A stretch of DNA of 64,000 nt from Petrosia ficiformis (Eukaryota; Porifera; Demospongiae; Haplosclerida; Petrosiidae), in the NCBI GenBank assembly GCA_947044365.1, contig OX345653.1:1523001-1587000 (forward strand). The letters run 5' to 3'. The notes beneath the pieces were generated by a model. That model worked only from the letters and a program-made list of their open reading frames with translations, searched no databases and was not told the origin of the DNA. The position numbers and the translations under genes are program-made. Positions within the stretch are counted from its first letter, which is position 1. Every line of letters begins with the position of its first letter. Of the stretch, positions 48,224 through 60,905 are shown one piece after another.

Positions 48224-48542
48224 GTGTAACTGTGTTCAAAAGCAGTTCCTGGCTCAGGAACTGCTTTAGAACACACTTTGAACACTCTGCTATAGTCTGA
48301 ATGAAGTGGTTTATGTTCTTCTAAGTAGTTGTGATCCATTTCTTTGAGAGCTAGTTAATGCAGTATAATTATAATAATATAATATATATATAATTATATT
48401 ATATATAATATATATATTATATACATGTAATATATATACAATTTATTATATAAACATAGTTATATATATATGTAATATAATTAGCTTTATCATTTCTCTT
48501 ATATGTAACTGAAATACTTTTTAACAATCATCATAACCATGT

Positions 48543-50493
48543 CTAAACGGGTCTCTCATTTTCTTTTAACTTTTTAGCGTTCAATTTGTGATAAATTTCA
48601 ACTGTTGTTTCGTGACATGACCGAAGATTGTAATCATTAAAACCAATACAGAATTGTCCCTATAATGAAATAATAATTAAGAATTCATAGCACGTCCATA
48701 TTACCTTTGGACGTTGAAAATAGTCAAGACCACGCCCTATCCTCACTATCCATCCATTACTAAACTGTATTTCTCTGTCATGTAGTGTTGTAGAATATGT
48801 GATGGAGAGAGTTATATTATGATGCGTGAGACTCTCTTGTAGTTCAGATAAATGTTTTCCTTGTTCAGGCTACAAAAAAAAACATGAATATACATCATTT
48901 TGATATAACGCACCAGTCTCATACTGTGCATAAGAACTTGGGAATGAGGCTAGAGTCAATAATGCATAAAAAAATACTAAAACTTACATCACCAATTCCA
49001 GTTACTAAAGAAATTCTTTTCAATTTACTTCCACAGTGTGCAACTAACATCTCACAGAATCTAACAAAGTTATGAATCTACAATACGTAACACACAATGA
49101 AGTATTTATTATTTCATTTATATGTTATCCATCAGTTTATAATTTTTTTGTAGTTTATGATTGCTATTAACACAAAAAATAATAAACCAGAGGAGAGGCC
49201 CAGAGGAAGTGAAGGAGGTAGTTTTTGAGGCACCTTCAACGTTTTCTGTGAGAGAACCCAAGACAAATCAAAAATAAAACCTTGAATTAATGCTGTAAAG
49301 TTATGATGGCACATGATAGGGTGACTAAGGTGACTCTCTGCCCACTCAAATTTATCAATACACCCAAAGGTCAATATTGTATCATGATTTTGAATGAAAA
49401 TATTTTGATATATCGACACATATCACATATCATTGAACACTATCAGTTAAGTAACTAAGGTTATAATTGCTCATGCAGTGATGATTGTTTTCGTTCCTAT
49501 CTGACTTTGAATCACCTGATGTTTTGCTCTGATATATGGATCTTGAATCTCCACCCACTCAATATTACCATCTAAACAGCTGTTAAATAAGGACACGTAA
49601 CTATAACCAGTAGCTCCATCTGATATGTGAATATATTGTACTTTTTCTGAAACATCTATGTTGGTAGAAAATAACTTATTACTCAATTGTGTCATATGTA
49701 TTTCATGTAGTAACTAGTAACATTTGGGTCTCATTCCCAGGCTTGCATGACACTGAGATGGGAACAAGCCTAGTGACATACATACCCTCTCCTGCTTTGA
49801 CTTGCCTCTTTACTTCTTCAGCCCTCTCCAAATATCCTTCTATCTTTTTTCTTAACTCTTTCTGTTGACTGTCAGACCTTTAAAAGAATAATATAATTAT
49901 ATAATTTAATAAATTAATAATAATGATTTATATACATAATTATTATGCACAAGATATATCAGTGGGAAAGAGAAGATATGTGAACCATTTGAACAATAAA
50001 GGAGACTACAAGTTGGTATACAGCTGGTTAGTAAGAATAGAGCAGTAAGAAATCTACCTCCCATCAGTGATGTAATACCTGTTATATTACTTAGTAAAGA
50101 GCAGCGCTTTCATGTAAGTCCTGATCTATTCTAACCAACCAGATCTACACTAACTTGTACTTGTAGTCTCCTTACTTGTTCAAATTGTTCATGCTCTGTA
50201 CGATAAGGGATAACAATAATCTCATAAACCAGAACCAATCCAAAGTGGAGTTGGGTCTGGCTTCTGAGACTAGATCAAAGCTGGGCGGCAATAGTTACTT
50301 TGTGGCAATAAACTGGCTATTTTTCAGTGGCAATAAACACTTTTTATATAATATAAATATCTGATACTCACATTCCTTTCATAGATCTCAGTAAGTTCTG
50401 TATTCCCTCCTCATAGCAAATAAGAGCTTGGGAATATTGCTGAGCGTTGTCTAGCTCAACTGCACGTTTCAGCAAATCTTTAGCAGCATCCAT
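48543..50493 (-). CDS. mitd1: MIT domain-containing protein 1
   Basis: ESCRT-III-associated protein that helps complete cytokinesis. Six exons: 50493-50372, 49877-49786, 49646-49516, 49077-48988, 48869-48705, 48659-48543. They total 717 nt, 238 aa; human MITD1 is about 249 aa. Residues 1-70 form the MIT domain ([29 protein letters not shown]), which binds ESCRT-III tails. The C-terminal phospholipase-D-like membrane-binding domain shows [60 protein letters not shown] and [10 protein letters not shown]. Exon 3 is taken to start at TTTCAG/AAAAAG because only this acceptor restores phase. Between exons 3 and 4 lies an unexplained open frame with a membrane segment (separate entry). Confidence 0.95.
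49132..49419 (-). CDS. Uncharacterised open frame with C-terminal TM segment
   Basis: 95-codon frame inside MITD1 intron 3, same strand. It ends with a proline-rich stretch ([13 protein letters not shown]) followed by a hydrophobic segment ([14 protein letters not shown]) and a stop, like the end of a type I or tail-anchored membrane protein. I do not recognise it. It could be an alternative last exon, an exon of a nested gene, or chance. No donor/acceptor partner was found. Confidence 0.25.
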   Translation of the reverse strand: MSIYQNIFIQNHDTILTFGCIDKFEWAESHLSHPIMCHHNFTALIQGFIFDLSWVLSQKTLKVPQKLPPSLPLGLSSGLLFFVLIAIINYKKIIN

Positions 50494-50882
50494 GAATTGT
50501 TGTGAAAATGGAGTATCAGCCCAACCCTATGGCCAGTCTTAAGATCTTGTCTGGTGTAGGAGGGGCTGTGCTCGCCAGACTAGCCCAGCCTTCGATATAT
50601 CTGATTTACTGAATGCACCTGATCTGAGTGATCTCCACTGTTGTTTCACAGACTTTCAAAGTAATTATCAATATGATAATTTTGTTTAACAATTAATTCA
50701 CTAATAACTTGCTAGAATCAAGGCCAGCCTTATCCATCTTAATACATCATACAAAAAAACTATACCTAATTCATCCACAGACTGCCATAGATTATATTAT
50801 TTACAAAATTATATGTATGTATTTTAAAAACATCTATCCAATAGACATTAAAGTAGAATTAAAGTGTAAAGTGTTTCTTGTT
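50494..50882. other. Spacer between MITD1 and coiled-coil gene
   Basis: About 390 bp between the MITD1 start and the stop of the next minus-strand gene. It should hold the MITD1 promoter and the neighbour's 3' end. I see no distinct motif. Confidence 0.5.
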
Positions 50883-53800
50883 TTATGAATCATCCTCCTG
50901 CAGTTGAAAAGCAATTTCTGTATCTTGATTTGATTGTTGAGATACCTGAAGATATATAGTAACAAGAATATCTGATCCATCTTTTCAGTCAACATTATTC
51001 ATTAAAAAAAATCTTTCTGATTTGTCTGAATATCAACAACGATTAGAGTTAAGAGCTATTCATCTGTGTCTCATTGATCATCATTTCAAGAAATGTAATA
51101 ATATGAAGTTTAATATGACACAGACAGACATACAACAAGAAGTTAATATGATTCACCTTTTTCTGTTTTTCCAACTCCTCAATAAGCTGTTGTTTCAGTG
51201 CATCTGCGTCAACACTACCAGGTGCAATCCCCTGTAAATATAACAGGATACATTACCATAGCAACTATATTTTTGAATTAAGATAACTCAATCTTCATTA
51301 TACTGAATATCCTTTCTCTTTAGAGAACAGGTTAACTATCAAAACATTTTAAAACCTGTATTCAACTAAAATTTGTTCCTATTCACGATGACCTCAAAAT
51401 TATGATGTGACTTTATATGTAATATAATGTATACTTTAATGTCATAAGGTTAATATAATCATGATTATACTGTAAATCAATAATGAAGCTGAAATTTGAC
51501 ATACGCAAAAAAAGAACGAGAAGGATGAAAATGGTGCAGGTAAAAAGATTGCTTGTAATTCACAAATTAAAGTAATGAACATTTCTCCGAGGTCAAGGTG
51601 AATGTGAATGACCTTTAATATCAAGAGCTCATGAGTGGAAAAGCTATGAAACTTCCAGAGGTATCAGACTATTGAGCTACTTCCTGATATTAATGCTGAA
51701 TAAAATTAACAGTCCAGGACTATACTGCTGAAAACATCTTTGTGGCTATAAGCTCCTGATTGGAAAGTTGTTCAAAATTAAATAATGGAAATTATTTTGT
51801 ATCATTAAAGTTAACAAACAATATACAGTGTAAGACTGACAGTATACCATGAATGACCTATTTTTGAAAAGGGACTTTTTCCTGGCAAAATTTGAACAAA
51901 CGATTACATTCAATTGCTTGCCATTACATTATTTTGTACAGGAAGTCAACGAAATTCCATACCTAAGAAAACAAATAATAGCTTTCTCTGGATACCAAAT
52001 TTCATTGAGTTATTGTACAAAATGGTGGAATGGCAAGTGATTAAATGTAAGCAAATCTACATCGAGGAAAAGTCTCTGTTTTCGAAAATGAGATCACGTA
52101 TGTTAAATGATGTTTTATGAATCTACCATGATTTCCAGCTGTGCTTGAAATGCTAACTCAGCATCAGATTGAATTATCTTAGGAGATTGTGTAGAAGTAG
52201 ATGCCTGTATTGATAACTGTTTAGCCATAAAATTATCTTTTTCTTGAATGTCTTTGTTGAGTTGCATTTGGAACAGTCTAGCATACATTTCATCATCAAC
52301 AGGATTCTGAGGATGTAGGCGTTTGTAAAACAGAATACACACTAATGTTTAGAACCACTAACAAACAGGAAATGATGGAAGAGTATAGGACTCACAAATC
52401 ACAATACAGCGTATACAATATTGGTCAGGCTTTGCAGGTTATACTATTGTCTACCTGCACAAGTACAGTCTGGATATTCTTTATGATATGTGTAACTGAT
52501 ATTGGCAAGCTGCATGCAATTTTGGATTGAATGTATCTCATTGTAATAATTAACACTATGCCCATTTGTGTGAACAATAGATAAATACATTATATTTCAC
52601 GCAGATAATAATATCGGATTGGATCTGAATATAGGCATTTTTGATTATGAAATATAGGTGCATAGGAAATTGCTGTATAGGTACAATTCTATCAGTAGGT
52701 TATTAACCTATAACGAAAAGAAGTATTAAGATTATAATAATTGCACATACATACATGTATTTATATTTACAATTTTGTGATTAATTCAATTAGCACATCA
52801 TTTCCTGTTTTAAGTTATATACTGATTTACTAACTCCTGACCTTTCCAATGAATACTTACTTTATCAAATGGTTTATCATTTCTACCTCCGGTAGCTCCA
52901 GGAGTGTTTCCTTGTCCTGTTGTTACAATGGATGATGTATCAACATCTCCTATTTTTCCAACAACACCTTTTCTCTCTTCATCTTGTAGGACTGCTGCTG
53001 CAGAAGCTCTGTGAGATAATAATAATAATACACAATTTTGTAATTATTAATCTCTCTAAATAGATGTATGGCATCAAAATTGATTTCTAAATTGACACTT
53101 TCCCACAAAATAATTTTTATCAAATGCTTACCTTTAATTTGTTCATCCACCATTTCATCAAGGAAGTCAATGAAATTTGGTATCCCAGAAGAGATCTTTC
53201 TGGATACCAAATTGTATGGACTCCCTGTACAAAATGGTGTAATAATGAGTGATTGTATGTAAGAATATAATTCTGCAGGAAAATGTCCCTTCCTGAAAAT
53301 AATTGGTCACATACATGTACTGAAATCCTATATCCAGTGGTGTGGAAACAGCCATTCATGCAGGACATTGTCCGATAAATCTAGTGAATGTCCGGTAAAT
53401 TGAAACAAACCTTTATACTAAGTATATGGGGAACAGGACAAGAGTGATGAAAATAGGTCAAAATGTCTGGCAGTTGGCTCAATTTTTCCACACCCCTGCC
53501 TATATCCCTAATCTTATAGTCAAGCGAGATCAAAATTATTCATTACTTGAAACAGTCTTGTAAACATTCATAACTTTAGTTTGCAAGGACCAACAATCTT
53601 TTTACCTTCATTATTTTCATACAATCATCATAATAGAGATTACTACTCTATTCTCTGATACATAATTACATAAACTAGAGTACGTTGATTGTCATATAAT
53701 TGGATTAATTAACTAGGATATCTCAAGATGTCAAACCGATGAAAGATGTTAGGTGTGTCTAAACTTCACAGAGACAAATAATCTAACACACACCCACCCC

Positions 53801-54568
53801 ATCACTTCTTTTTCTTTTCTATTAGCTTCAGCCATTAATTCTTTAGCCAATTTAAGATTTTGTTGTGCCCGATTATCCTCATCATGAACTTGCTTACTCC
53901 ACTTAACCAATTTTTCTTCCTCAGATCTTATGTGACTTTCAAACCGATGGAGTGAAGTCTCCATTTGAAACAATCTTTGTTCCTTTTCTTGTATTTCACT
54001 TTCTCGTTGTTCGTGTGCTAAGGACTGAAAAACAATGGCTTAGACTGACTTTAATATTCTCTAGATTTTTCAACCATTAATTTAAATTATAAAAATATAT
54101 TATCACATGTGATGTACATGTAAATGTATAGTATACTCTACATAGTGGGACCATTGAAAAAATGGTATGGAATATACATGTGCATCAGGGTTTCATTTTA
54201 ATGATGGTGATTGGTGAAGCCCCCTTGCTGGAATCCCCCCCCCCCCTGAAATTAGGTTGCTGATAGATGCACAATAACTCTGTACGTTGCTCTAAATGAA
54301 GGCCTGTAACATGTACATGTTGTACAATGTGTATGTAATTATACATCTAACATCATTTGAAACATGCTTCAAAATTCAGAACATGGTCTTCACATTATTA
54401 TTGATTGTTTGTTTTAACACACTAACTGGTCAGTATAATCATGTGATCTGTTTCCATCTAATCATTTAAATCATAAATCAAGTTTTAGACTTATTTTAAA
54501 ATTATTTTTCAAATTTTTATGGCCCGTAGGGCCATCCCTATGATTGCTTTCCCACGGGTTCGATGTAT

Positions 54569-54603
<35 letters not shown>

Positions 54604-57600
54604 TGTGTCACCTACGCGAGTATGGGTTGTATACGTAGTTAAGGAAGTTACATCATTCCCGGGGGCTCGGTCAATTAATGGGCGTGGCACGTAAAAGAAC
54701 GCGCGATCAAGCTCTACACACCAGCAGAAAGAAAGCTGTTGAGCTTACATAGAAACTGTAACTAATAGCTAGCTATTCTGCCTGAAATATATTCCTAAAG
54801 TTCTAGAAGGTCCTTTGAAAGGTCAGGAGAGTAGATAATCAAAATAATAACTATAATAAGCTGTTGTCTTTCATGCTTGATAAAGTCAGCCATGATTACT
54901 GAATTCTGGACACCACAAAGCAGTCATAAGGATACTTTTATCTTCACTTAAATTTGTAAAGCAATCATAGGGATGTTTTTTTCTCTATATACACTTGTTT
55001 TAGATATAATTACATGTACACAATGTATATACATATACACAATGTATATACATGTACACAATGTATATACATGTACACAATGTATATACATATACACAAT
55101 GTATATACATATACACATGTATATACATGTACACAATGTATATACATGTACACAATGTATATACATATACACATGTATATACATGTACACAATGTATATA
55201 CATATACACATGTATATACATGTACACATGTATATACATATACACATGTATATACATGTACACAATGTATATACATGTACACAATATATATACATGTACA
55301 CAATGTATATACATGTACACAATGTATATACATGTACACAATGTATATACATGTACACAATGTATATACATGTACACAATGTATATACATGTACACATGT
55401 ATATACATGTACACATGTATATACATGATATTATTATTATTTAGAACATAATTTAGACTTACATTTAAAGGTCTGCCAGTTTCTTTCCCATGAAAATTCT
55501 GTAAATCATATTCCCTCAAATCCAACTCTTTCTTTCTTTGAAAAAGTACATCACCCTGAATTAAGATAGTTACAAAGAAAGTTATAATGGAGTTTCCTCA
55601 CAGTCCTGAAGAGACATTCTTTATAGGATAAATAAGAGGAAGAAGACTACAGGATCTAAAGATCATTCACATTCACCTTGACCTCAGACATGAATGAACA
55701 GGATGGATAGATAGATGGATGGATAGACCGACTGATGGATGGATATATGGATGGATTGATGAATGAATGCACATGTATGGATGGATGGATGGATAGACGA
55801 ATGAATAAATGAAAGGATAGATGAATGAATAAATGAATGTACGGATAAATGGATGGATTGGAATGAAGGTAGAGATAGTTGGATGAACGGATAGATGGAT
55901 GGATGTATAAATAGATGTACTAATGGATGAATGGATGAATGAATGAATTGATAGGTAGATGGATGAATTGATGGATGAATGGAGGATTATAAATCATGGA
56001 CTTGGTTTTGTTTTCATTTGAACATCACAGCATGATTGAATATTACACTACACATAATTTTTACCTCTGATTGTAATTCCAGTTCTCTCTTCTTAATGGA
56101 AGCTTCTCTTTCACGTAAAGTGAACTCCAATTCAGAAACTTCATCTTTCAGTTTCTAAGAAATATTTAGTTACGCAAAACTCTAAATAATAGCAAAAGCC
56201 AAAATATTTTACAAAACACAGTTACTTATATACTCATGTATCATGTCAAATACAGTACTAGTGTCTCTAGCATCCTGTGTACACTGAATACTAGGAATCT
56301 ATTTTGTTCAGTGTGACACTAGTCTGCTTGTTGGTCTACTGGATAGTTACTACGAAGAGCTACAGCCTCATTTATGAAACACATAATATACATGTGCTGC
56401 TGTGCATACATGAAACCTTAATTTCTTTTTCTTTCTCGCTACTGTCAGTGTCACCTATCCTGAGCCCTCCTTCATTATGTTGTAATTTCTCTAACAGTCC
56501 AAGAGTCTGTTCATACTGAGCTATTCTCCTTTTTATAGTTCCCTCCTTGTTCTGTAATGGGATATAAATCAATGATATTATAGTATATTATATATCAGAC
56601 GTGGGTTCAATTACAATTACACTTTCAATTATAGCATTTCAGAGGATATCAGTTGAATTACAATTACAATTACATGTATATAAGAGTTGGGCAATATATC
56701 ATAAACAATGTAACATTATTGCATTATATCACAAGATTTTGGTATGCTAATATTATCACAATACCAGAATGTTGTTATACAAATCACACAAAAAAGTTAT
56801 AATATATTAATACATTACAATGTATACCATACATATTTAATATAATAATAATAATATATTTAGTCATCTTATAACTATACTAAGATTGTCCTTAGATGTG
56901 ATAAAGCCCTTACAAGCTCAGGCTATATCACATCCTTGGACACAAACCTATATTTAACAATGTATACTGCATATATTTATTACCCTCGCCGCGTAGCGTA
57001 GGTGGAAGGATATGGTAATCGTTTTGTCTGTGTGTCTGTCTGTGTGTTAGCAATTTTTCTGGAAAAATAAAAACATTGACATTTCAAACGGGGTACTGGT
57101 AGACTTCAAATTATACAAGGAAAAAAAATAACGTAGGAAATCTTCTAAAACCTTTTGGTTCTAAAGTTATGACAATATTTATAACTCACAGTTACCGTTT
57201 CACGACTTTAAGATGAAACGAGGGCAATAAAGAGAGTAAATATGGACACACAAACACAAGTTATCCTGCCTGTTTCATGGCCTGTCGCTATCCAAGAAAC
57301 ACTTCAAACCAAAAACAATCGAGGTAATGGTTGCTACTACTATGCTACACCACCATTGATGCAAGCTACTTAGCTCCACCTACAGGCATTGTCACGTGCA
57401 CATGAATGCTAAACACGTAATAGAGTGATTCGTTTTAACACGTTGAAGACTTCAGAGAATAAGATGTAAGATACATATAAAAAATTATACATTTTTCACT
57501 ACGTTTTCACACATTGGAGACTTTAGAGGTAGACTTGAGAACTTTTTCATTGTTTTTCGAAGGAAAACAGAGAATAATATGTAAGATAAATTATACAAAT

Positions 57601-60461
57601 TATACATATATACATTTCTTTCATTGATATTCTTATTTTGTCTTTTAGGATATAAAGTTATTATATAACAGTTTTAATGCCCATAAATGTTTTTCAAATT
57701 TATATGTAACAAAAGTATTGTTTGTTTCATACACAAACTTTATTATATTTAGAAAAAAATTGTAGTGCTTTGTATCACTTTGCCACATAGGCGAGGGTCC
57801 CGTCCCGATGGTGCTCGTTATAATAGTAATTACATGTATCACATGATAATTGTACATGTAATTAAATGTATCACATGACAACTGTACATTGTACCTGCAG
57901 CATATCAAGTTCTGTTTCATTTTGTTCATAGCCTCTTTTAAGAGTATCCATTTCACTTCTCAAGTCTTTTAATTCATTCTCCAGACTGGTTTTCTGCTCC
58001 CCAAGATTTGCAACTTCCTGAATTAATTTAGCCTTTATTTGTTTCTTGTGTTCAATTTCCACAGACAGTTCATCAGTTTCTGAGAGCGGTTGTGTTGAAT
58101 AATAGTGCACAGGTGAAGAAGATGGCTCAGAAGAAATCGAAAATTTCACACTTCCTCGTGAGTTTTTTCTTGGAGTATATCCAGGGGAATAGTCCGATTG
58201 ATTTTCTTGCTTGGGGACGAGATCCCCAGCACTATAGCTTGAGTTCAGTGGGTTTTGTTCAGGTGGACAAGAATTAGGCCGTTCAGAATATGGTACATGT
58301 TGAGGAGATGTGACTATCTGAGGACCAGAGTAAATTGGTTGTGTATAATTAGAAGTTTTAGGATTGCTTTGGAAATGTCCTGACAACTGAAGCTTGTCTG
58401 AACCACCCTGTGTGTGAGGACTAGTGTATAAGGCTGGCGTAGATGCTTGTTTATAGTATGGACCAATGTAAAATGCCTGTGGACCACTATACTGACTTGT
58501 AGGAGATCTAGATGGAACTACAGGGGTTGTATAACGATGATCATTAGAGTACCCACTATCCATCAACGGTTCATCAGGTTTTGTTTGATATGATGGTAAG
58601 TAAGAGTGACTAGTGACAACATTATTGGATTCCTGTTCCTTAGGAATATTAGTTGATTTTGGCATTCGAGGGCCTGTAAATTGAGATATACCAAATATGA
58701 AAGGAATGTAGTGATGTGCGATATGTATGGATATATATATATCGAAACATTAATATTTTTACTCAATATCGTGGGCTTTTGGGTGTATCAATACCAGAGC
58801 TTTTGATAAGTTTTGAAGCAAGGGCCAAATTTGCTCAAAAATGGTTAGTGTTTGCACCATTGGGAATACATCTTGAGCCAATTAACAAACAGTTAATGTT
58901 GTTAGTGATAATATAATCATGATTAATTGCGCCATCTAGCCCAAAGAGAGAACTGTGTATTGCCAAATAGGAAGGTCTTTGGGCCAATGGTGTGCCATAT
59001 GAGCTTATGATACTTGATTAGTTACTTTCATTATAATTAGGGTGTGTTTTATCTCTCTTATCAATTAAATAATTGCAGAATCATAACTATATTTAACTAT
59101 TGCAAGAAACTACACATGTACAAAAACTATAACTAAAAGTGATGATTATTGTTATATAATAAAACTAATTCTAATATATTTTTATGGCCCGTAGAGCCAT
59201 CCCTATGATTGCTTTCCACAGGGTTTAATGTATATATATATATATTTTTTCTTGTGTCCCCTTCGCGAGTATGCGTTGTATACGTAGTTAAGGAAGTTGC
59301 GTCATTCCTGATTTCCCGGGGGCTCGGTCAATTAATGGGCGTGGCGCGTAATAGAACGCGCACTCGAACTCAGCAGAAAGAATTAGAAACTGGAACTACT
59401 AGCTAACTATTCTACCTGAAATATATTCCTAAAGTTCTAATCAAAATAATAACTATAATAGGCTGTTGTGTTTCAGGCATGATAAAGTCAGCCATGATTA
59501 CTGAATGCTAGACACCATAAAGCAATCATAGGGATACTTTTTTCTCTATATACATTTGTTTTGTTAAAATAAATGTTTAACAATATAGATTGACATAGTA
59601 ACCAACAATAGGGAGAATAGACTAACAGCATCAAGCAGTGGCAACATCTCCACCCAAATGGAGAAAAGATGCTTCCCAATAGGGGGTACCACGCCTTGTC
59701 TCTGTCAACCGAGTCTCATGTATCATGCCAAATACAGTACTAGTGTCTCTAGCATCCTGTGTACACTGAATGCTAGGGATCTGTTTAACAAAATACAGTT
59801 ACTTATATACTCATGTATCATGCCAAATACAGTACTAGTGTCTCTAGCATCCTGTGTACACTGAATACTAGGGATTTGTTTAACAAAACAAAACACAGTT
59901 ACTCATATACTCATGTATCATGTCAAATACAGTACTAGTGTCTCTAGCATCCTGTGTGCACTGAATACTTGGGATCTGTTTAAGTCAGTGTGACACCAGT
60001 CTTTTTACAAGCTTCTATACTTCCTGGAAGGATCTAACTCACTTAATACTATTATAGTTAATGTATATCAGGAATTGTTCACGCTAACTGTAACATAATT
60101 ACGTAGGAAAATAATTTTCTTTAGTTTATTATGGACTATTCTTTTCTAAGTAAAGTATCAAATTTCACAAAGATTAATTTTGTTGATAGTAAGCAGCACA
60201 AATCCCTGTGATATTACTTTCGACGGGTAAAAACCATCAAGTTACTAACAAGGTCTTCTGTAAGTGGAGTTTTTTTTAAGCAAAAAACATTTTAAAAATT
60301 TCCACTTATGAATATGCTAATTACACGAGCGCCACCTTAAGGTATTACATAATTATACATATTATCTCTGAAAATGAAATAGTGATAGTTGACTTACTAC
60401 CATAAGGTATTCTGTTTCTTCTTGGTACAGGCACCGGTCTGTCACCAGTTATATCAGACAT
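50883..60461 (-). CDS. 617-aa coiled-coil protein with MIU-like motifs
   Basis: Ten coding exons: 60461-60398, 58673-57895, 56551-56417, 56154-56065, 55555-55463, 54024-53798, 53008-52861, 52306-52127, 51231-51157, 50945-50883. They sum to 1854 nt with consistent phases. Starts [17 protein letters not shown]. Residues 22-200 are Pro/Ser/Tyr-rich and disordered ([16 protein letters not shown]). Residues about 205-440 are heptad-rich coiled coil ([54 protein letters not shown]). The C-terminal third has three acidic-Ala-Leu-Gln motifs ([36 protein letters not shown]) resembling MIU ubiquitin-binding helices. I do not recognise an orthologue; an adaptor in ubiquitin-linked signalling or autophagy is a guess. 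A noncoding 5' exon probably ends at 61599 (donor GTAAGTTG), splicing to an acceptor near 60483. Confidence 0.85.
51374..51614 (+). mobile_element. Family D repeat, both ends present
   Basis: Left TATTCACGATGACCTCA, right GAGGTCAAGGTGAATGTGAA; about 240 bp, terminal repeats inverted. In an intron of the 617-aa gene. Confidence 0.7.
51848..52100 (+). mobile_element. Palindromic repeat family C, forward copy
   Basis: Shares TTTTGTACAGG, GGATACCAAATTTCATTGA and GGTGGAATGGCAAG-type motifs with 53060-53300 in the opposite orientation. It holds short open frames but no recognised domain. Confidence 0.6.
53060..53310 (-). mobile_element. Palindromic repeat family C, reverse copy
   Basis: Inverted partner of 51848-52100; contains the internal palindrome TTTGGTATCC ... 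GGATACCAAA. The two copies bracket coding exons 7 and 8 of the 617-aa gene. Confidence 0.6.
54517..55005 (+). mobile_element. Family A element with duplicated right end
   Basis: TTATGGCCCGTAGGGCCATC start, internal (TA)n at 54574-54600, and two successive right termini: AAAGCAGTCATAAGGATAC near 54918 and AAAGCAATCATAGGGATG near 54958. In an intron of the 617-aa gene. Confidence 0.8.
55012..55428. repeat. 19-bp minisatellite (TGTATATACATGTACACAA)
   Basis: About 20 tandem units of a near-palindromic 19-mer, starting immediately right of a family A element. It opens long spurious Ile/His/Tyr/Cys frames on both strands. Confidence 0.95.
55700..55985. repeat. Degenerate (GATG)n / (GATA)n array
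   Basis: GGATGGATAGATAGATGGAT and GAATGAATGGATGAAT units across about 285 bp in an intron of the 617-aa gene. Confidence 0.9.
56983..57797. mobile_element. 815-bp element with ACCCTCGCC termini
   Basis: Left ACCCTCGCCGCGTAGCGTAG, right CACATAGGCGAGGGT: short inverted ends ACCCTCGCC/GGCGAGGGT. The inside is more GC-rich than its surroundings, with GTGTCTGTCTGTGTG near the left end. No long coding frame. In the intron between coding exons 2 and 3 of the 617-aa gene. Confidence 0.6.
58792..59007 (+). mobile_element. Dispersed repeat family B, forward copy
   Basis: From AGAGCTTTTGATAAGTTTTG to GTGTGCCATATGAGCTTA. It follows directly on a fragment (58705-58790) resembling the left end of the hAT element at 12406 (GTGATGTGCGATATG). 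Confidence 0.7.
59182..59562 (+). mobile_element. Family A element, nearly complete
   Basis: ATCCCTATGATTGCTTT near 59200 and AAAGCAATCATAGGGAT near 59518 are exact terminal inverts. The inside is colinear with 7309-7750. In intron 1 of the 617-aa gene. Confidence 0.85.
59713..60003. repeat. About 100-bp tandem triplication; fourth copy at 56210-56325
   Basis: CTCATGTATCATGCCAAATA followed by CAGTACTAGTGTCTCTAGCA recurs near 59716, 59811 and 59911, ending in GTCAGTGTGACACCAGTC. A single related copy, ending GTTCAGTGTGACACTAGTC, lies at 56210-56325 in another intron of the same gene. Confidence 0.85.
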
Positions 60462-60737
60462 TGTAATAGTTCTTTAATATCCTAGAAAAGGTATCAATAA
60501 ACAGTAACGTACAGTTACAACTTACAAGTGCATCATACATGTATATTGAGTACTGACACACATGATTTACATGTAATAGTAATTATTATGCTTTAAATTA
60601 TTCTCTCTTTATGTTCATGAAGCTCCTAAATTGATTCATGACTGAGTTCCAATGCTATAGCTTGCATTAGCCATTAGTTCAGAACTTCAGATGGAAATGT
60701 AAGTGATATGCAGTAATAGATATACATGTATATATAG

Positions 60738-60905
60738 GTCATTCACATTCACCATGATCTCAGAAAAGTGTTCATAACTTTAGTTTGGAATGACCAACAA
60801 TCTATCACCCACACCATTTTGATATAATAGTCCTTCCCATTCTTTTTTTGTGTATATCAAATTTCAATATTGAGTTATAGTATAATCATATTTAATGATA
60901 TTAAT
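60738..60905 (+). mobile_element. Family D repeat, left part
   Basis: TCATTCACATTCACCATGATCTCAG start and the shared phrase CATAACTTTAGTTTGGAATG also seen at 43395. No right end. The rest of 60484-61598 is AT-rich with no gene recognised. Confidence 0.6.
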
